Assembly (NCBI GenBank): GCA_018660825.1
Contig: JABJJO010000089.1
Span: forward strand, 1 to 64,000
DNA from: Planctomycetaceae bacterium
GTDB lineage: Bacteria; Planctomycetota; Planctomycetia; Pirellulales; Pirellulaceae
DNA: 64,000 bases
Reading direction: 5' to 3'
Numbering within the stretch: the first letter of the stretch is position 1; each line of letters begins with the position of its first letter. Below the pieces are notes generated by a model, which worked only from the letters and a program-made list of their open reading frames with translations, did no database searches and was not told where the DNA came from. Positions 9,610 through 18,943 of this stretch are shown here, piece after piece. Both the position numbers and the translations under genes were made by a program.

Positions 9610-12600
9610 CTAGCCCGCCAGCATCTCTTCAGCAACCGCCTTGATTCCCTTGAGGTCCAACTTGCCCGTACCAAGCAACGGCAATTCGTCCACATATAGG
9701 AAACTATCCGGTGATGGTATAAACAAATTAGGTAACTGAAACTCTCGTGCCAACTTCTGTCGCAATTGCTCAACATCCAAATCTACTATTTTATGTAACA
9801 CGACAATCCGCTCACCCTTTTTAGGATGCGGTACTGCCGTCACAGTAGCTAACATGTCATCGGTGGATCCAAGTGCTTCATTAATGCACTCCTCAATCTT
9901 AATATGAGGCACCATTTCGCCACCGATCTTAGAAAAACGGGTCATGCGACCTGTGATTTTAATAAACCCATCTTTATCAATGAGCGCTACATCACCTGTC
10001 TTGTACCAATCATCCACGATAACTTCATTGGTTAATTCTTCGCGACCATAATAGCCCTTCATAATGTTAGGACCCTTGATCCATAACATCCCAGATTGTT
10101 CCGTTCCCAACTCTTCACCAGTATCAAGATCTGTCACTTTCGCAGCCACTCCAACAATCGGGCGACCAACTGTTCCATCCTTAGCTTCGACATGGTCTGT
10201 TGAAGCTTGACGACTCTTCGGAATATTTACAGACACCAATGGCGATGTTTCTGTCGCGCCATAGCCCTCGTTAGGCCGCACGTCGAATTTCTCTTCAAAC
10301 TGATCAGCCACATCCAATGGTAGTTTTTCGGCGCCGGTAATCACGACATTCAATTTCTGGAATTGTTCGGCCGTTACACGTCTGAGCATTCCACGCAGGA
10401 AGGTCGGCGTCGCAATCATCACGGTTGCATCATACTTCTGCGCTAATTCACCAATTTTCTTGACTTCCAATGGATTCGGATGGAACGCCACGCCCAACTC
10501 GTAACAAACAACCGACCACATCGTCACGGTATATCCCATGGAATGGAACAATGGCAATATGCCTAACAGTACATCCTCATTCTGTAATCGGACCATTGAG
10601 TTGATTGCCGCAGCATTGCTACCCACATTGGCATGCGTCAGCATTACGCCCTTGGGTATTCCAGTTGAACCTGACGTAAAAATCACTGTCAAAATATCGT
10701 TGGGATCAATTTCATCTAAGCCAAGAGATTTAATAATCGCATTTGCCGATGTAATATTCGCAGTCCACCAGCCACCAAGTTTCTCAAACATCGTTGGGGC
10801 AAATTTTGGTTTTCGCAGATCTTCTACATAAAACAACTCGGCATCTAAGTCACTCGCATCAAATTCAAACTTTTTCATTGCTAAACGGCTAGCAAGAATC
10901 GTCTTGATTCCAGCCACTTCGCAACACGCATTTAAAACAGCTGCGCTGACCGTGTAGTTCAAATTGACAGCCACTCGTTTATCAAGTGACAAAGCCATAT
11001 TAGCTACCACTCCAAAAACACTTTGTGGAATCAATAACCCCACAAATTCTTCGTCCTTTGACAAGGCGTGGCGATTCAGCAATCTTCGTACAACCAGAGA
11101 TTTCAAAAGCAGCTCTTTACCACTCAACGTGGCACCACTGGAATCCACAACTTTGTTAGGACGATTACGTTTACATTCGCGAACAAAATCACACGTCACA
11201 CGACTCTCATTTTGAATTCGTTTATTCACTGCTGTTGCTCCTAATTGCGCGACCTCTTGGCGAACCATATGTACATTATGCACGTCGTGCAAAGGTTCAC
11301 CAAAATGAATCCATACAGGATATGGTATTTGCTTGGGAATTTTCCAGAAATATCGTCCGCGAGCAAAACTAAATACACTCCCCCACAAACCATCTAAGTA
11401 TATCGGAATCACTGGAACGTCTGTTTTAGTTCGCTGCAAGACCTTTAATACGCCTGGTTTGAATGCTTGTATTTGACCAGAACGAGTTAACGCTCCTTCG
11501 GGAAAAATACAAACAAGCTCACCGTTATCTAAAGCTTTGGCTGCCGTAGCTAACGACCGTACGACACTGCGGCGACCGGGAGTTATCATAATCACACCAA
11601 ACGTTCGCCCAAACATATTAATGATCTTGCCTGAAAAATTGCCGGCAAAGACCACCATCCGTATTGGACGCTCGCTTGCCAATAACAATAAAATCCCATC
11701 AATCCAAGTTACATGATTGGGTACCAATAATGCGCCACCTGACTCTGGGATATTCTCAATGCCCTCAAGCCGTACTCGGTACAGCGTTTTGCTCAATGTG
11801 AGCACTATAAATTTAATCGTCACTGAAGGAATAAGCCACACGATGTAGACTGCAATTGGAATCGTCAGCGCGCCAATAATCAAAAAGACTGACCGTGCCG
11901 ACAACAACGGATCACCATCAATATCCATCCGCAAACCCATAAATGCGCCGTTGAGAACGAGCATTCCAATAAACGTCATCGAATTCGTTGCCGCCAAAAT
12001 TGCGCCAAGCGATCTTTTAGGGCTACGATGTTGTAAATAGGCTGTGAGCGGTACTTCAAATAACCCCGCACTGAAGCCAACTCCACCTAACAACAGACAC
12101 GCCAAATAGTATTCCCATTTGATCCGTGAACTAGGTTCAACACTTAAATTAAATGTTTTTGTTAGAGGGTTAACCAATCTTAGTCCAGCCTTGGAACGCG
12201 GCTTCTCTGTTTGGCTACGCTGGACAACGACAGCAACCATCTGCCCAGATTTATAACTGGTTAATCGTCGATACGAAGCGATATGATCCTCGAACGTTAT
12301 CTTATTTGTTAACGCTTCGCCTTTCACTGAAACAATTAAATCGTCTTTAATTAAACCCGAGAGCGCTGCGGGCATCCCTGGGACTAATCGCACGACGACA
12401 AACGCCGGCGGCGGTGCCTCGGACTCGTTACCATCATCGACTGAAATCAATGGTATTTCCCTAACCATGATTCCTAATTGAGTTTCATCAAAGATGGTGC
12501 TGTTGATGGTAAACAACATCATGGAACTTATCGCAATTCCAAATGCGCCAATTGGCAGAATCCCTAATTGAACACGATCGCCTGATAGCAAACCAGCGAG

Positions 12601-13491
12601 CACCGATCCGATACACACACCAACCACAACCGCTATTAAAAACGGCGTTTTGTCGACCTCGCGACCCCCACCCGCTTCGACGACAAACTGGTCAATGTTG
12701 TTCTGAGCCACTGCGCTCACAGCCCAAAAGAACATGATGCCCAGCGCAATACGAAACATGGCGGGTTGTTGCCGCAGCACACGGATATCTTCCAACATCG
12801 ATCGTGGGGCGTTTCTAGGAAAAGGTCGCTCGGGATTGGCAACCTTCAGCGGCTCAATCATCAAACTAAAAATCGTGCCCGTAACTGCTAGCCCAATGAC
12901 CACCGAACCAATCATGCTCCAAGTATGTTCTGTCCCTAGGGGCGCGGTCATGTCCGCCAACCAACTTCCAATGAACATCCCAAATAACGTCCCCACGACG
13001 GTCATCATATTATAGAAACCGTTGGCAGGTGATAGCTTATTGGGTTTGACAATTTCTGGCAAAGCGCCCATCTTCGCCGGGAAAAACATCGCGCTCTGAG
13101 CACCCATTAATGTAAGGGAAACAAAAATCATCAGAGGTGATTGACACCAAATAGACAACGTACCGAGGAGCATGACGAGTATTTCAGCGATCTTACAACC
13201 GACGATCACCGAGCGTTTGCTGAAACGGTCCGAGACGTAACCAGCATAGGTGCTCAGCAGGATATAAGGAGACACAAAACACGCTAAGCCCAGACCCAAT
13301 ACCGCACTTTCGCTCAAACCCCACAGATTATCAAAATCAACGTAACCTTTAGCAATTCCGATGACGAGCCAACGGAAGGTATTGTCATTAATACCCGTGA
13401 ACAATTGGGTCAAACAGATTGCAATAAAGCTACGCGAAAAGAGATTACTCTTTCCCTCGGCTAGACTGCTTTCTATTTTTTGTTCGCTCAT
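9610..13491 (-). CDS. MFS transporter - acyltransferase - acyl-ACP synthetase fusion (LplT/Aas-like) with PDZ-like insert
   Basis: This 1293-residue membrane protein combines the two proteins of the LplT-Aas lysophospholipid recycling route. Residues about 15-340 and 450-560 form an MFS transporter of LplT type (QLFTGINDNTFRWLVIGIAKGY start). The PlsC acyltransferase domain follows with NHVTWID at about 590 (HxxxxD) and FPEGALTR at about 667. The AMP-dependent acyl ligase domain has FTSGSTGIPKGVMLTH at about 940 and YGATETSPL near 1080. Inferred role: import of lysophospholipid, activation of fatty acid, and re-acylation at the inner membrane. Residues about 345-435, between MFS helices, look like a PDZ domain (VRLVPGMPAALSGLIKDD). 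The gene is monocistronic and convergent with map. Confidence 0.88.
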   Translation of the reverse strand: MSEQKIESSLAEGKSNLFSRSFIAICLTQLFTGINDNTFRWLVIGIAKGYVDFDNLWGLSESAVLGLGLACFVSPYILLSTYAGYVSDRFSKRSVIVGCKIAEILVMLLGTLSIWCQSPLMIFVSLTLMGAQSAMFFPAKMGALPEIVKPNKLSPANGFYNMMTVVGTLFGMFIGSWLADMTAPLGTEHTWSMIGSVVIGLAVTGTIFSLMIEPLKVANPERPFPRNAPRSMLEDIRVLRQQPAMFRIALGIMFFWAVSAVAQNNIDQFVVEAGGGREVDKTPFLIAVVVGVCIGSVLAGLLSGDRVQLGILPIGAFGIAISSMMLFTINSTIFDETQLGIMVREIPLISVDDGNESEAPPPAFVVVRLVPGMPAALSGLIKDDLIVSVKGEALTNKITFEDHIASYRRLTSYKSGQMVAVVVQRSQTEKPRSKAGLRLVNPLTKTFNLSVEPSSRIKWEYYLACLLLGGVGFSAGLFEVPLTAYLQHRSPKRSLGAILAATNSMTFIGMLVLNGAFMGLRMDIDGDPLLSARSVFLIIGALTIPIAVYIVWLIPSVTIKFIVLTLSKTLYRVRLEGIENIPESGGALLVPNHVTWIDGILLLLASERPIRMVVFAGNFSGKIINMFGRTFGVIMITPGRRSVVRSLATAAKALDNGELVCIFPEGALTRSGQIQAFKPGVLKVLQRTKTDVPVIPIYLDGLWGSVFSFARGRYFWKIPKQIPYPVWIHFGEPLHDVHNVHMVRQEVAQLGATAVNKRIQNESRVTCDFVRECKRNRPNKVVDSSGATLSGKELLLKSLVVRRLLNRHALSKDEEFVGLLIPQSVFGVVANMALSLDKRVAVNLNYTVSAAVLNACCEVAGIKTILASRLAMKKFEFDASDLDAELFYVEDLRKPKFAPTMFEKLGGWWTANITSANAIIKSLGLDEIDPNDILTVIFTSGSTGIPKGVMLTHANVGSNAAAINSMVRLQNEDVLLGILPLFHSMGYTVTMWSVVCYELGVAFHPNPLEVKKIGELAQKYDATVMIATPTFLRGMLRRVTAEQFQKLNVVITGAEKLPLDVADQFEEKFDVRPNEGYGATETSPLVSVNIPKSRQASTDHVEAKDGTVGRPIVGVAAKVTDLDTGEELGTEQSGMLWIKGPNIMKGYYGREELTNEVIVDDWYKTGDVALIDKDGFIKITGRMTRFSKIGGEMVPHIKIEECINEALGSTDDMLATVTAVPHPKKGERIVVLHKIVDLDVEQLRQKLAREFQLPNLFIPSPDSFLYVDELPLLGTGKLDLKGIKAVAEEMLAG

Positions 13492-13686
13492 ATCAAATTC
13501 AATTTAGTTAAAATCTATCACAGCCAAAAACCACCTATTTTTCGTTAAATCGGGTCTACAATCGTTTTAATCCAACCGTTTCTGAAGAACCCAAACAATT
13601 AAATCGACATCTACTTATAGGTGTTCATCTAAATCTCATTGCCTCTATTTTGACCATGCTAACAAGAATAGCAGAATAGTACGAAT

Positions 13687-13941
13687 ATGAAAATCCAACC
13701 CCCTCAATACTTAATGGCCGGCATTATCTTGTTGGTTTTCGGATTGCAATTCTTATTAGTCGACTCCTACATACTCAGCGCGCAAGCTAGCGAGATTGCC
13801 AAATCGCAACTCGATATCTCCGCCCTAGGATCGTCAAACCAATATACAGTTCAGCTCCCCCAATGGTTTTCATGGAGCCTGCTTGTCGCCGCTAGCCTCT
13901 GTTTCGTTTGGACCATCCGCAGTACTCGGCGCGAACCTTAG
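13687..13941 (+). CDS. small membrane protein, two TM segments, unknown function
   Basis: The 84-residue product starts MKIQPPQYL, then has a hydrophobic helix (about 9-30), a short exported or cytoplasmic loop of about 35 residues, and a second helix (about 60-77) followed by a basic tail (RSTRREP). The layout, two helices flanking a polar loop with positively charged C-terminus, is consistent with an inner-membrane hairpin. I recall similar short proteins in other planctomycetes but know no function. It is divergent from the acyltransferase fusion (195-nt gap with no recognisable feature) and lies 103 nt before the LRR lipoprotein. Confidence 0.6.
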   Translation: MKIQPPQYLMAGIILLVFGLQFLLVDSYILSAQASEIAKSQLDISALGSSNQYTVQLPQWFSWSLLVAASLCFVWTIRSTRREP

Positions 13942-14044
13942 GGCGCCAGATCTATGTGGTTCGTTGACGGACCCATTGTATGGTATATTGGTTTTTCTGT
14001 AATACTAATAATTACATCACCATATAATCGAAAGCCGCTCTCAG

Positions 14045-15163
14045 ATGAAATCTCTGGTCATTACCATTCTTTCCCTATCGCTCTTTGCTCTGACGGGCTG
14101 CGACAACGACTCCGATGATCCTCCCGCACCAAGCAATACAGCACGTGTACCACACGGAATCAGTGAACCACCAGTCGTTGAACCCGATGATTCACTCACC
14201 ATCGACGCGTTGAAAGCACTCGGTGCTAAGTTTAAGGCGAATAGCGATGGCCAAATTACAGAAGTCTCACTGATCGGTTGTCCCGCCACAGACGACGACC
14301 TCCAGCAACTCTCTAAACTATCGAAACTGACTTCTGTCCGCCTCAATGAAACACAAATCACTGACGCTGGACTGGAAACCATTGGTCTACTCAGCAATCT
14401 AACCAACTTAGATTTACGCGGATGCGGCGTTAGCAACACGGGGATAAAACATCTCGTTGGTTTAAGTAAATTACGAGCACTTCGGCTTTCCGGTGAAAGT
14501 GGTGTAACAACTGTCGATGATGGTGCGTTGGCCGATATTGGTAAACTCACCAACCTCAAAGCACTCTTGCTAGACCACCTCTGGGTTGGCGAAAATCTAC
14601 CGGACCTTGCACCTTTACAAAACCTAGAAGAATTATATCTCGCCAAAACACTAATTGACGACACCTCACTCGCAGCACTCAAACAACATCCTAAGCTCAA
14701 AAAAATTCGCATCTCGCAAACGCAAATTACCGATGCTGGACTTGAACAACTCACTACGCTCATGAATCTCACAGAACTTGATCTCAGTGAGAACAGTGTC
14801 ATTTCAGATGTCGGCATGAGCCATTTGTCCAAGATCACAACACTTACCAAGCTCAACCTATGGCGAGTCGCTCTTTCTGACTCAGGAATCGAACAACTCG
14901 CTGGCCTCGTAAACATGCAATGGCTCAATCTAGACAACACGTCGCTCTCAGACCGCGGCCTCATACACCTCCAAGGCATGAAAGAGATTCAATTTTTGCA
15001 CCTCGGTTCAACCACTATCACAGATGCTGGACTACCACACCTCGCAGGCTTGACGACACTCAAGGATCTCAAAGTGACACGAACGGCTGTCACCGCAGAG
15101 GGAGTCGCCGCGTTAAAAGAAAAACTGCCCACTACCGAGATACAATTGAAGTATCTCCCGTAA
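14045..15163 (+). CDS. leucine-rich repeat lipoprotein
   Basis: The 372-residue product has a lipoprotein signal peptide with lipobox LTGC (Cys19), a short acidic linker, and then about ten leucine-rich repeats of about 24 residues (consensus L..L..L.L..T.ITDAGL..L) from about 55 to 365. The ITDAGL-type repeats are the form common in planctomycete secreted LRR proteins and resemble the eukaryotic-like cysteine-free RI/GALA type. LRR solenoids bind proteins or glycans; the ligand is unknown. The repeats are all intact and no enzymatic domain is attached. The antisense strand is open for 312 codons, which I treat as a shadow. Confidence 0.88.
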   Translation: MKSLVITILSLSLFALTGCDNDSDDPPAPSNTARVPHGISEPPVVEPDDSLTIDALKALGAKFKANSDGQITEVSLIGCPATDDDLQQLSKLSKLTSVRLNETQITDAGLETIGLLSNLTNLDLRGCGVSNTGIKHLVGLSKLRALRLSGESGVTTVDDGALADIGKLTNLKALLLDHLWVGENLPDLAPLQNLEELYLAKTLIDDTSLAALKQHPKLKKIRISQTQITDAGLEQLTTLMNLTELDLSENSVISDVGMSHLSKITTLTKLNLWRVALSDSGIEQLAGLVNMQWLNLDNTSLSDRGLIHLQGMKEIQFLHLGSTTITDAGLPHLAGLTTLKDLKVTRTAVTAEGVAALKEKLPTTEIQLKYLP

Positions 15164-15225
15164 TGGACAGTGTTTTTGCGGAACAGATTTGATGCTGCTA
15201 TTCGCTAGCAAACGCAAATCATCCT

Positions 15226-16545
15226 TTACAGAATTTCAAATCCCTTGCGGTACTCTTTCGTTATGTACTGAGCGGCCGCAGGGCAATTGGTTGCCGTTAA
15301 TGATTTAGCATCCCATTCCAACATTTCGCCGGTACGGTAAGCAACGTTCCCGAGTAATACGGTCTCCGTCAACGCACCAGAGTAATCAAAGTTACACGTG
15401 GTCGGTGACCCATCTTTACATGCTTTAATCCACTCTGCATGGTGACCAATCGACTTGGCAATCGTTTGTGCCGGTGGAGCCCAGCCCGAGAACTTATCGG
15501 TGGGGAACAAACGATAGCTGCCATAATTTGCAAACATCATTCCCTCTTCACCAATAAACATCACTCCAGAACCCGGTACGCGTTGGCCTGCGATTTCTTT
15601 AGGAATCATATTACCATCGTACCAAGTGAAATTAAGTTGGTCATGTTTATCCGTCTGCGGGAATACATACTCGACTTTTAAGCCCAATGGGCATGTTTCT
15701 GGGTGTACTTCAGGTCCCGTCGCTTTACACGATATTGGATGCCGCAAACCTAGGGCCCAAAATGGCAAATCCATGTAATGGCAAGCCATGTCTCCTAGTG
15801 TCCCTTGGCCAAATGCCCACCAGCGACGCCAGTTAGCAGGATGGTAGCGTCCGGGAGCGTAGGGCCGTTCTTCAGCGGGTCCCAACCATAAATCCCAATT
15901 TAGGTTGTCCGGTGCTGCCGTAATTTGATCTTTAGTTGGTAAGTCGCCTCCGCCCCAACCTTTTCCAACCCATACATGTACATCTGTAATTTTCCCTAGT
16001 ACTCCCGAGCCAATCGCTTCTACAACTCGGCGATAATTATCCTGCGCATGAATCTGCGTACCCAATTGAGTAGCCACTCCGTACTTGGCAGCCTCTGATG
16101 CAATCAACCGAGCTTCGAAAACTGTATGGCTTAATGGCTTCTCGGTGTATGTGTGCTTGCCAGCTCGAATAGCTCGCAATGCTGCCGGAGCGTGTGAATG
16201 GTCTGCGGTCGCGACAACCACTGCATCAATTCGATCACCTTCTTGGTCGATCAGTTCTCGATAGTCTTCATATTTTCGCGCATCTGGGAACTGACCTGCA
16301 GCTCGATTAAGGTAATTGGAATCAATATCGCAAATCGCAACAATATTCTCACCCTTCACACCAGCGATATCCGCCGCCGCTCGATTGGCAGTCCCCACAC
16401 AGGCAATGTTAATTTTTTCACTGGGTGCCGTCGATGCTTTGGCGGCAACGCCTGAGAACACTCCCGTGGAAAGCCCTGTCAACACGGTTGCACCAGCACC
16501 GGTAGTTTTGAGAAAGTTACGACGATTTTGTTTCTTGATATTCAT
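15226..16545 (-). CDS. Gfo/Idh/MocA family oxidoreductase, Tat-exported
   Basis: The 439-residue protein starts with a twin-arginine signal (NRRNFLKTTGAGATVL). The Rossmann domain (about 40-170) carries INIACVGTANRAAADIAGVK, VAICDID and the family motif YTEKPLSHT near residue 130; the C-terminal alpha/beta domain ends KEYRKGFEIL, as in many planctomycete members. Family enzymes use NAD(P) to oxidise or reduce sugars and cyclitols; export through Tat suggests the folded protein with its cofactor acts in the periplasm. A second, related protein lies at 50596-51966. No neighbour on the same strand shares an operon with it. Confidence 0.88.
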   Translation of the reverse strand: MNIKKQNRRNFLKTTGAGATVLTGLSTGVFSGVAAKASTAPSEKINIACVGTANRAAADIAGVKGENIVAICDIDSNYLNRAAGQFPDARKYEDYRELIDQEGDRIDAVVVATADHSHAPAALRAIRAGKHTYTEKPLSHTVFEARLIASEAAKYGVATQLGTQIHAQDNYRRVVEAIGSGVLGKITDVHVWVGKGWGGGDLPTKDQITAAPDNLNWDLWLGPAEERPYAPGRYHPANWRRWWAFGQGTLGDMACHYMDLPFWALGLRHPISCKATGPEVHPETCPLGLKVEYVFPQTDKHDQLNFTWYDGNMIPKEIAGQRVPGSGVMFIGEEGMMFANYGSYRLFPTDKFSGWAPPAQTIAKSIGHHAEWIKACKDGSPTTCNFDYSGALTETVLLGNVAYRTGEMLEWDAKSLTATNCPAAAQYITKEYRKGFEIL

Positions 16546-16795
16546 ACTTTTCCGTCCATTAAATCAATTAAATGCGAATTATTCATTAGGTAGTATTTTA
16601 TTATACACACAATAAACAAGCGACTGTTAATGTTGCTGATGATAATTTAAGCAACACCATAATGCAACGACGAAGATAACACATCATGTCCATTACCTAG
16701 TTGGTGACAACAAGTTCCATCATTGCCCGTTGCGTGTTAAAATCATGGTTCACAAACGTACAACAAACTTAGACCTCCAGAATTGAAAGACAATA

Positions 16796-17233
16796 ATGGG
16801 CGCACAACAAAAAGCTGAAGAACTCGGTATTGAATTCACTCCCTCGGAACCCGGCTACTTAAACCTCTGTATTCGTAGCGGTAACCAACTCATCACCTCT
16901 GGTCACACCAGTACTGCCAAAGGCATCCTTGGTACCAATGTCAGTGTTGACGAAGGGTACGAAGCCGCGCAGGATTGTGCTATCAAAATCCTACAATCGG
17001 TGCACAACACTCATGGCACACTCGATGGACTAAAGGTCATTAAAGTACTTGGATGTGTGTATTCCGCCGGAGATTTTACCGATCAGCATCTAGTCATTAA
17101 TGGCTGCTCAGATCTATTACACAAAATTTTTGGCAAAGATGGCGATGGTTATCATGCTCGTAGTGCCTTAGGTTTTGCTGCGTTGCCGACCGGCGCTGCT
17201 GTTGAAGTTGAAGCCATTTTTGAAATTCGATAA
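16796..17233 (+). CDS. RidA/YjgF-YER057c-UK114 family protein
   Basis: The 145-residue protein belongs to the Rid superfamily: LCIRSGNQLITSGHTS at the N-terminal strand pair and the C-terminal HARSALGFAALPTGAAVEVEAI-type ending. Archetypal RidA hydrolyses reactive enamines and imines formed by PLP enzymes using a conserved arginine; here the Arg in ARSALGF occupies a similar place, but the sequence belongs to the longer Rid subgroups whose substrates are less clear. It opens a three-gene run with trhO (27-nt gap) and the PhyH gene. GAAAGA precedes the ATG. Confidence 0.88.
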   Translation: MGAQQKAEELGIEFTPSEPGYLNLCIRSGNQLITSGHTSTAKGILGTNVSVDEGYEAAQDCAIKILQSVHNTHGTLDGLKVIKVLGCVYSAGDFTDQHLVINGCSDLLHKIFGKDGDGYHARSALGFAALPTGAAVEVEAIFEIR

Positions 17234-17260
17234 TCCAAATATTCCACAGGCTGTAGCTCG

Positions 17261-18145
17261 ATGCCAGATACCTATACTATTACCGCCTTCTATAAATTCA
17301 TCGCCATTGAAGAATCTGATTTAGCGAACGGCCGTAGCGAACTGCAACGTGCGGGTTTTAAATTCAGACTCTTCGGACTGACGCTGATCTCGACCGAAGG
17401 AGTAAATGGTACGATTGCGGGTTCAGCTGAAGGAATACGTGAATTCAAAGAATATTTGCAACAAGAGTATGGTGAATTCGTTTTCAAAGATAGTTACTCG
17501 CAAGATCGCCCCTTTAAGCGTTGGCTAGTTCAAATCCGTGATGAAATTGTTGCCATTAAAGACAAGTCGATTCTGCCAGATGGAGATCGCAATCACATTT
17601 CACCCAAACAATGGCATGACACTCTCAGCAATGAAGAAGATGTTGTCGTCATCGATACTCGCAATATCTGTGAAACGGAAATCGGAATGTTTAAAGATGC
17701 GATTGACCCAAGATTAAACAGCTTTGGAGAGTTCACTGAATGGGTTCGCAATAGTGACATCGATAAAGATCAAAAAGTCCTCATGTACTGTACTGGCGGT
17801 ATTCGCTGTGAAAAGGCACTGATTGCAATGCAACGCGAAGGGTACAACGAAGTGTATCAACTTAAGGGCGGCATCCTCAATTACCTCAAAGACTATCCGG
17901 AAGGCCATTGGGACGGTGAGTGCTTTGTGTTTGATAACCGAGTGTCGGTAGACGCCAATTTAAATCCATCAGAGCGTTATTCGTTTTGTCCACACTGCGG
18001 AGACCCTGGAGATCTCACGATCGATTGCTCTTCTTGCGAAAAACAAACCGTCATCTGCAAGACCTGCTCACAAGAAAATGACCGCAATACCTGTTCAAAA
18101 CATTGCGCCGAAGTCTACCGTCGAGCACAAGTACCAGCAAAGTAA
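17261..18145 (+). CDS. trhO: tRNA uridine(34) hydroxylase, rhodanese-like (YceA/TrhO)
   Basis: TrhO uses molecular oxygen to hydroxylate U34 of some tRNAs, a step toward 5-methoxy or 5-carboxymethoxyuridine. The 294-residue protein has the N-terminal ferredoxin-like domain (about 1-110) and a rhodanese domain (about 120-220) with the diagnostic loop CTGGIRCEK, Cys177 and Cys183, in place of the plain rhodanese CxxxxR. The C-terminal tail (about 235-285) holds several paired cysteines (CPHCGD, CSSCEK, CKTC, CSKHC), probably a zinc-binding region. The length and tail fit the family. The oxygen-dependent reaction fits an aerobic organism. Confidence 0.92.
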   Translation: MPDTYTITAFYKFIAIEESDLANGRSELQRAGFKFRLFGLTLISTEGVNGTIAGSAEGIREFKEYLQQEYGEFVFKDSYSQDRPFKRWLVQIRDEIVAIKDKSILPDGDRNHISPKQWHDTLSNEEDVVVIDTRNICETEIGMFKDAIDPRLNSFGEFTEWVRNSDIDKDQKVLMYCTGGIRCEKALIAMQREGYNEVYQLKGGILNYLKDYPEGHWDGECFVFDNRVSVDANLNPSERYSFCPHCGDPGDLTIDCSSCEKQTVICKTCSQENDRNTCSKHCAEVYRRAQVPAK

Positions 18146-18185
18146 TCAAACGCAGTCCGCTTTTGCTCCGTTTTGAAAACCACCA

Positions 18186-18923
18186 ATGCTAACCGCCCAA
18201 CAACTCGAACAGTTCCAGCAAGACGGCCATTTGACGGTTGACGAGTTCTTTTCAACCGACCAAATCAAATCGGCGTTGAAAGATATTGACGTTTGGGGCC
18301 AGGAAACTCGTGACAACCTTAGCGTTGTAGAAAAAAGTTGGTATCTGGAAAAGGACGCTGGTGAAGACGCGCCGTTGAGAAAGCTCGATGACCCCGTTTT
18401 CCAGCGACCTGTGTTTCAACAACTAGCGCAAGTTCCTCCAGTAAAACAAGTTATTGAACAGCTAATTGGACCTGATGTGTGTATCTTCTTTAGCCAAGTC
18501 TTTATGAAACCCGCACACCACGGTGGCCCCAAACCCATTCACCAAGACAATTATTATTTTGACCCGACAGACCACCAACGACAAGTCACGTTATGGATCG
18601 CTTTGGATGCGGCTACCACTGAAAATGGTTGCCTATTTTTTGCCAATGGCAGTCACCGCGCGGGAGTTGTTGAGCATGTCGCGCCAGTTGATGAACCATT
18701 TAATCTCCAAGTTCCAAGTAGCTTAGCACAACAGTATGAAATGACCGCCGCGCCAGTACCACAGGGTGGTATTTCAATTCACCATGGCAACGTGTTCCAT
18801 CAATCCTCTGCCAATCGCAGCGACTTCCCCCGCCGCGCCGTTGCGATGCACTTTATCCCGCAAGGCATGCAACTGCTTAAGCCCACACTAGCCTATGATG
18901 ACGATGTCAGATTCAACTTATAA
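18186..18923 (+). CDS. phytanoyl-CoA dioxygenase (PhyH) family protein
   Basis: The 245-residue protein is an Fe(II)/2-oxoglutarate-dependent dioxygenase-like protein. The metal-binding HxD is seen in KPIHQDNYYFDP (about 117-120) and the distal His in SIHHGNVFHQSS near residue 200, followed by the 2-oxoglutarate-binding Arg in FPRRAVAMHF. The N-terminal segment (QLEQFQQDGHLTVDEFFS) is typical of PhyH proteins. Members hydroxylate varied small molecules, so the substrate cannot be stated. It lies 40 nt after trhO and is probably the last gene of the RidA-trhO-PhyH run, convergent with the methyltransferase gene. Confidence 0.87.
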   Translation: MLTAQQLEQFQQDGHLTVDEFFSTDQIKSALKDIDVWGQETRDNLSVVEKSWYLEKDAGEDAPLRKLDDPVFQRPVFQQLAQVPPVKQVIEQLIGPDVCIFFSQVFMKPAHHGGPKPIHQDNYYFDPTDHQRQVTLWIALDAATTENGCLFFANGSHRAGVVEHVAPVDEPFNLQVPSSLAQQYEMTAAPVPQGGISIHHGNVFHQSSANRSDFPRRAVAMHFIPQGMQLLKPTLAYDDDVRFNL

Positions 18924-18943
18924 CTTCCGTCAACGATCGCTAA

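Noticed and set aside
14041-14979. 312-codon open frame on the strand opposite the LRR lipoprotein
   Set aside because: It is Ser/Leu-rich with no signal or motif; repeats in the LRR gene keep the antisense frame open by codon bias.
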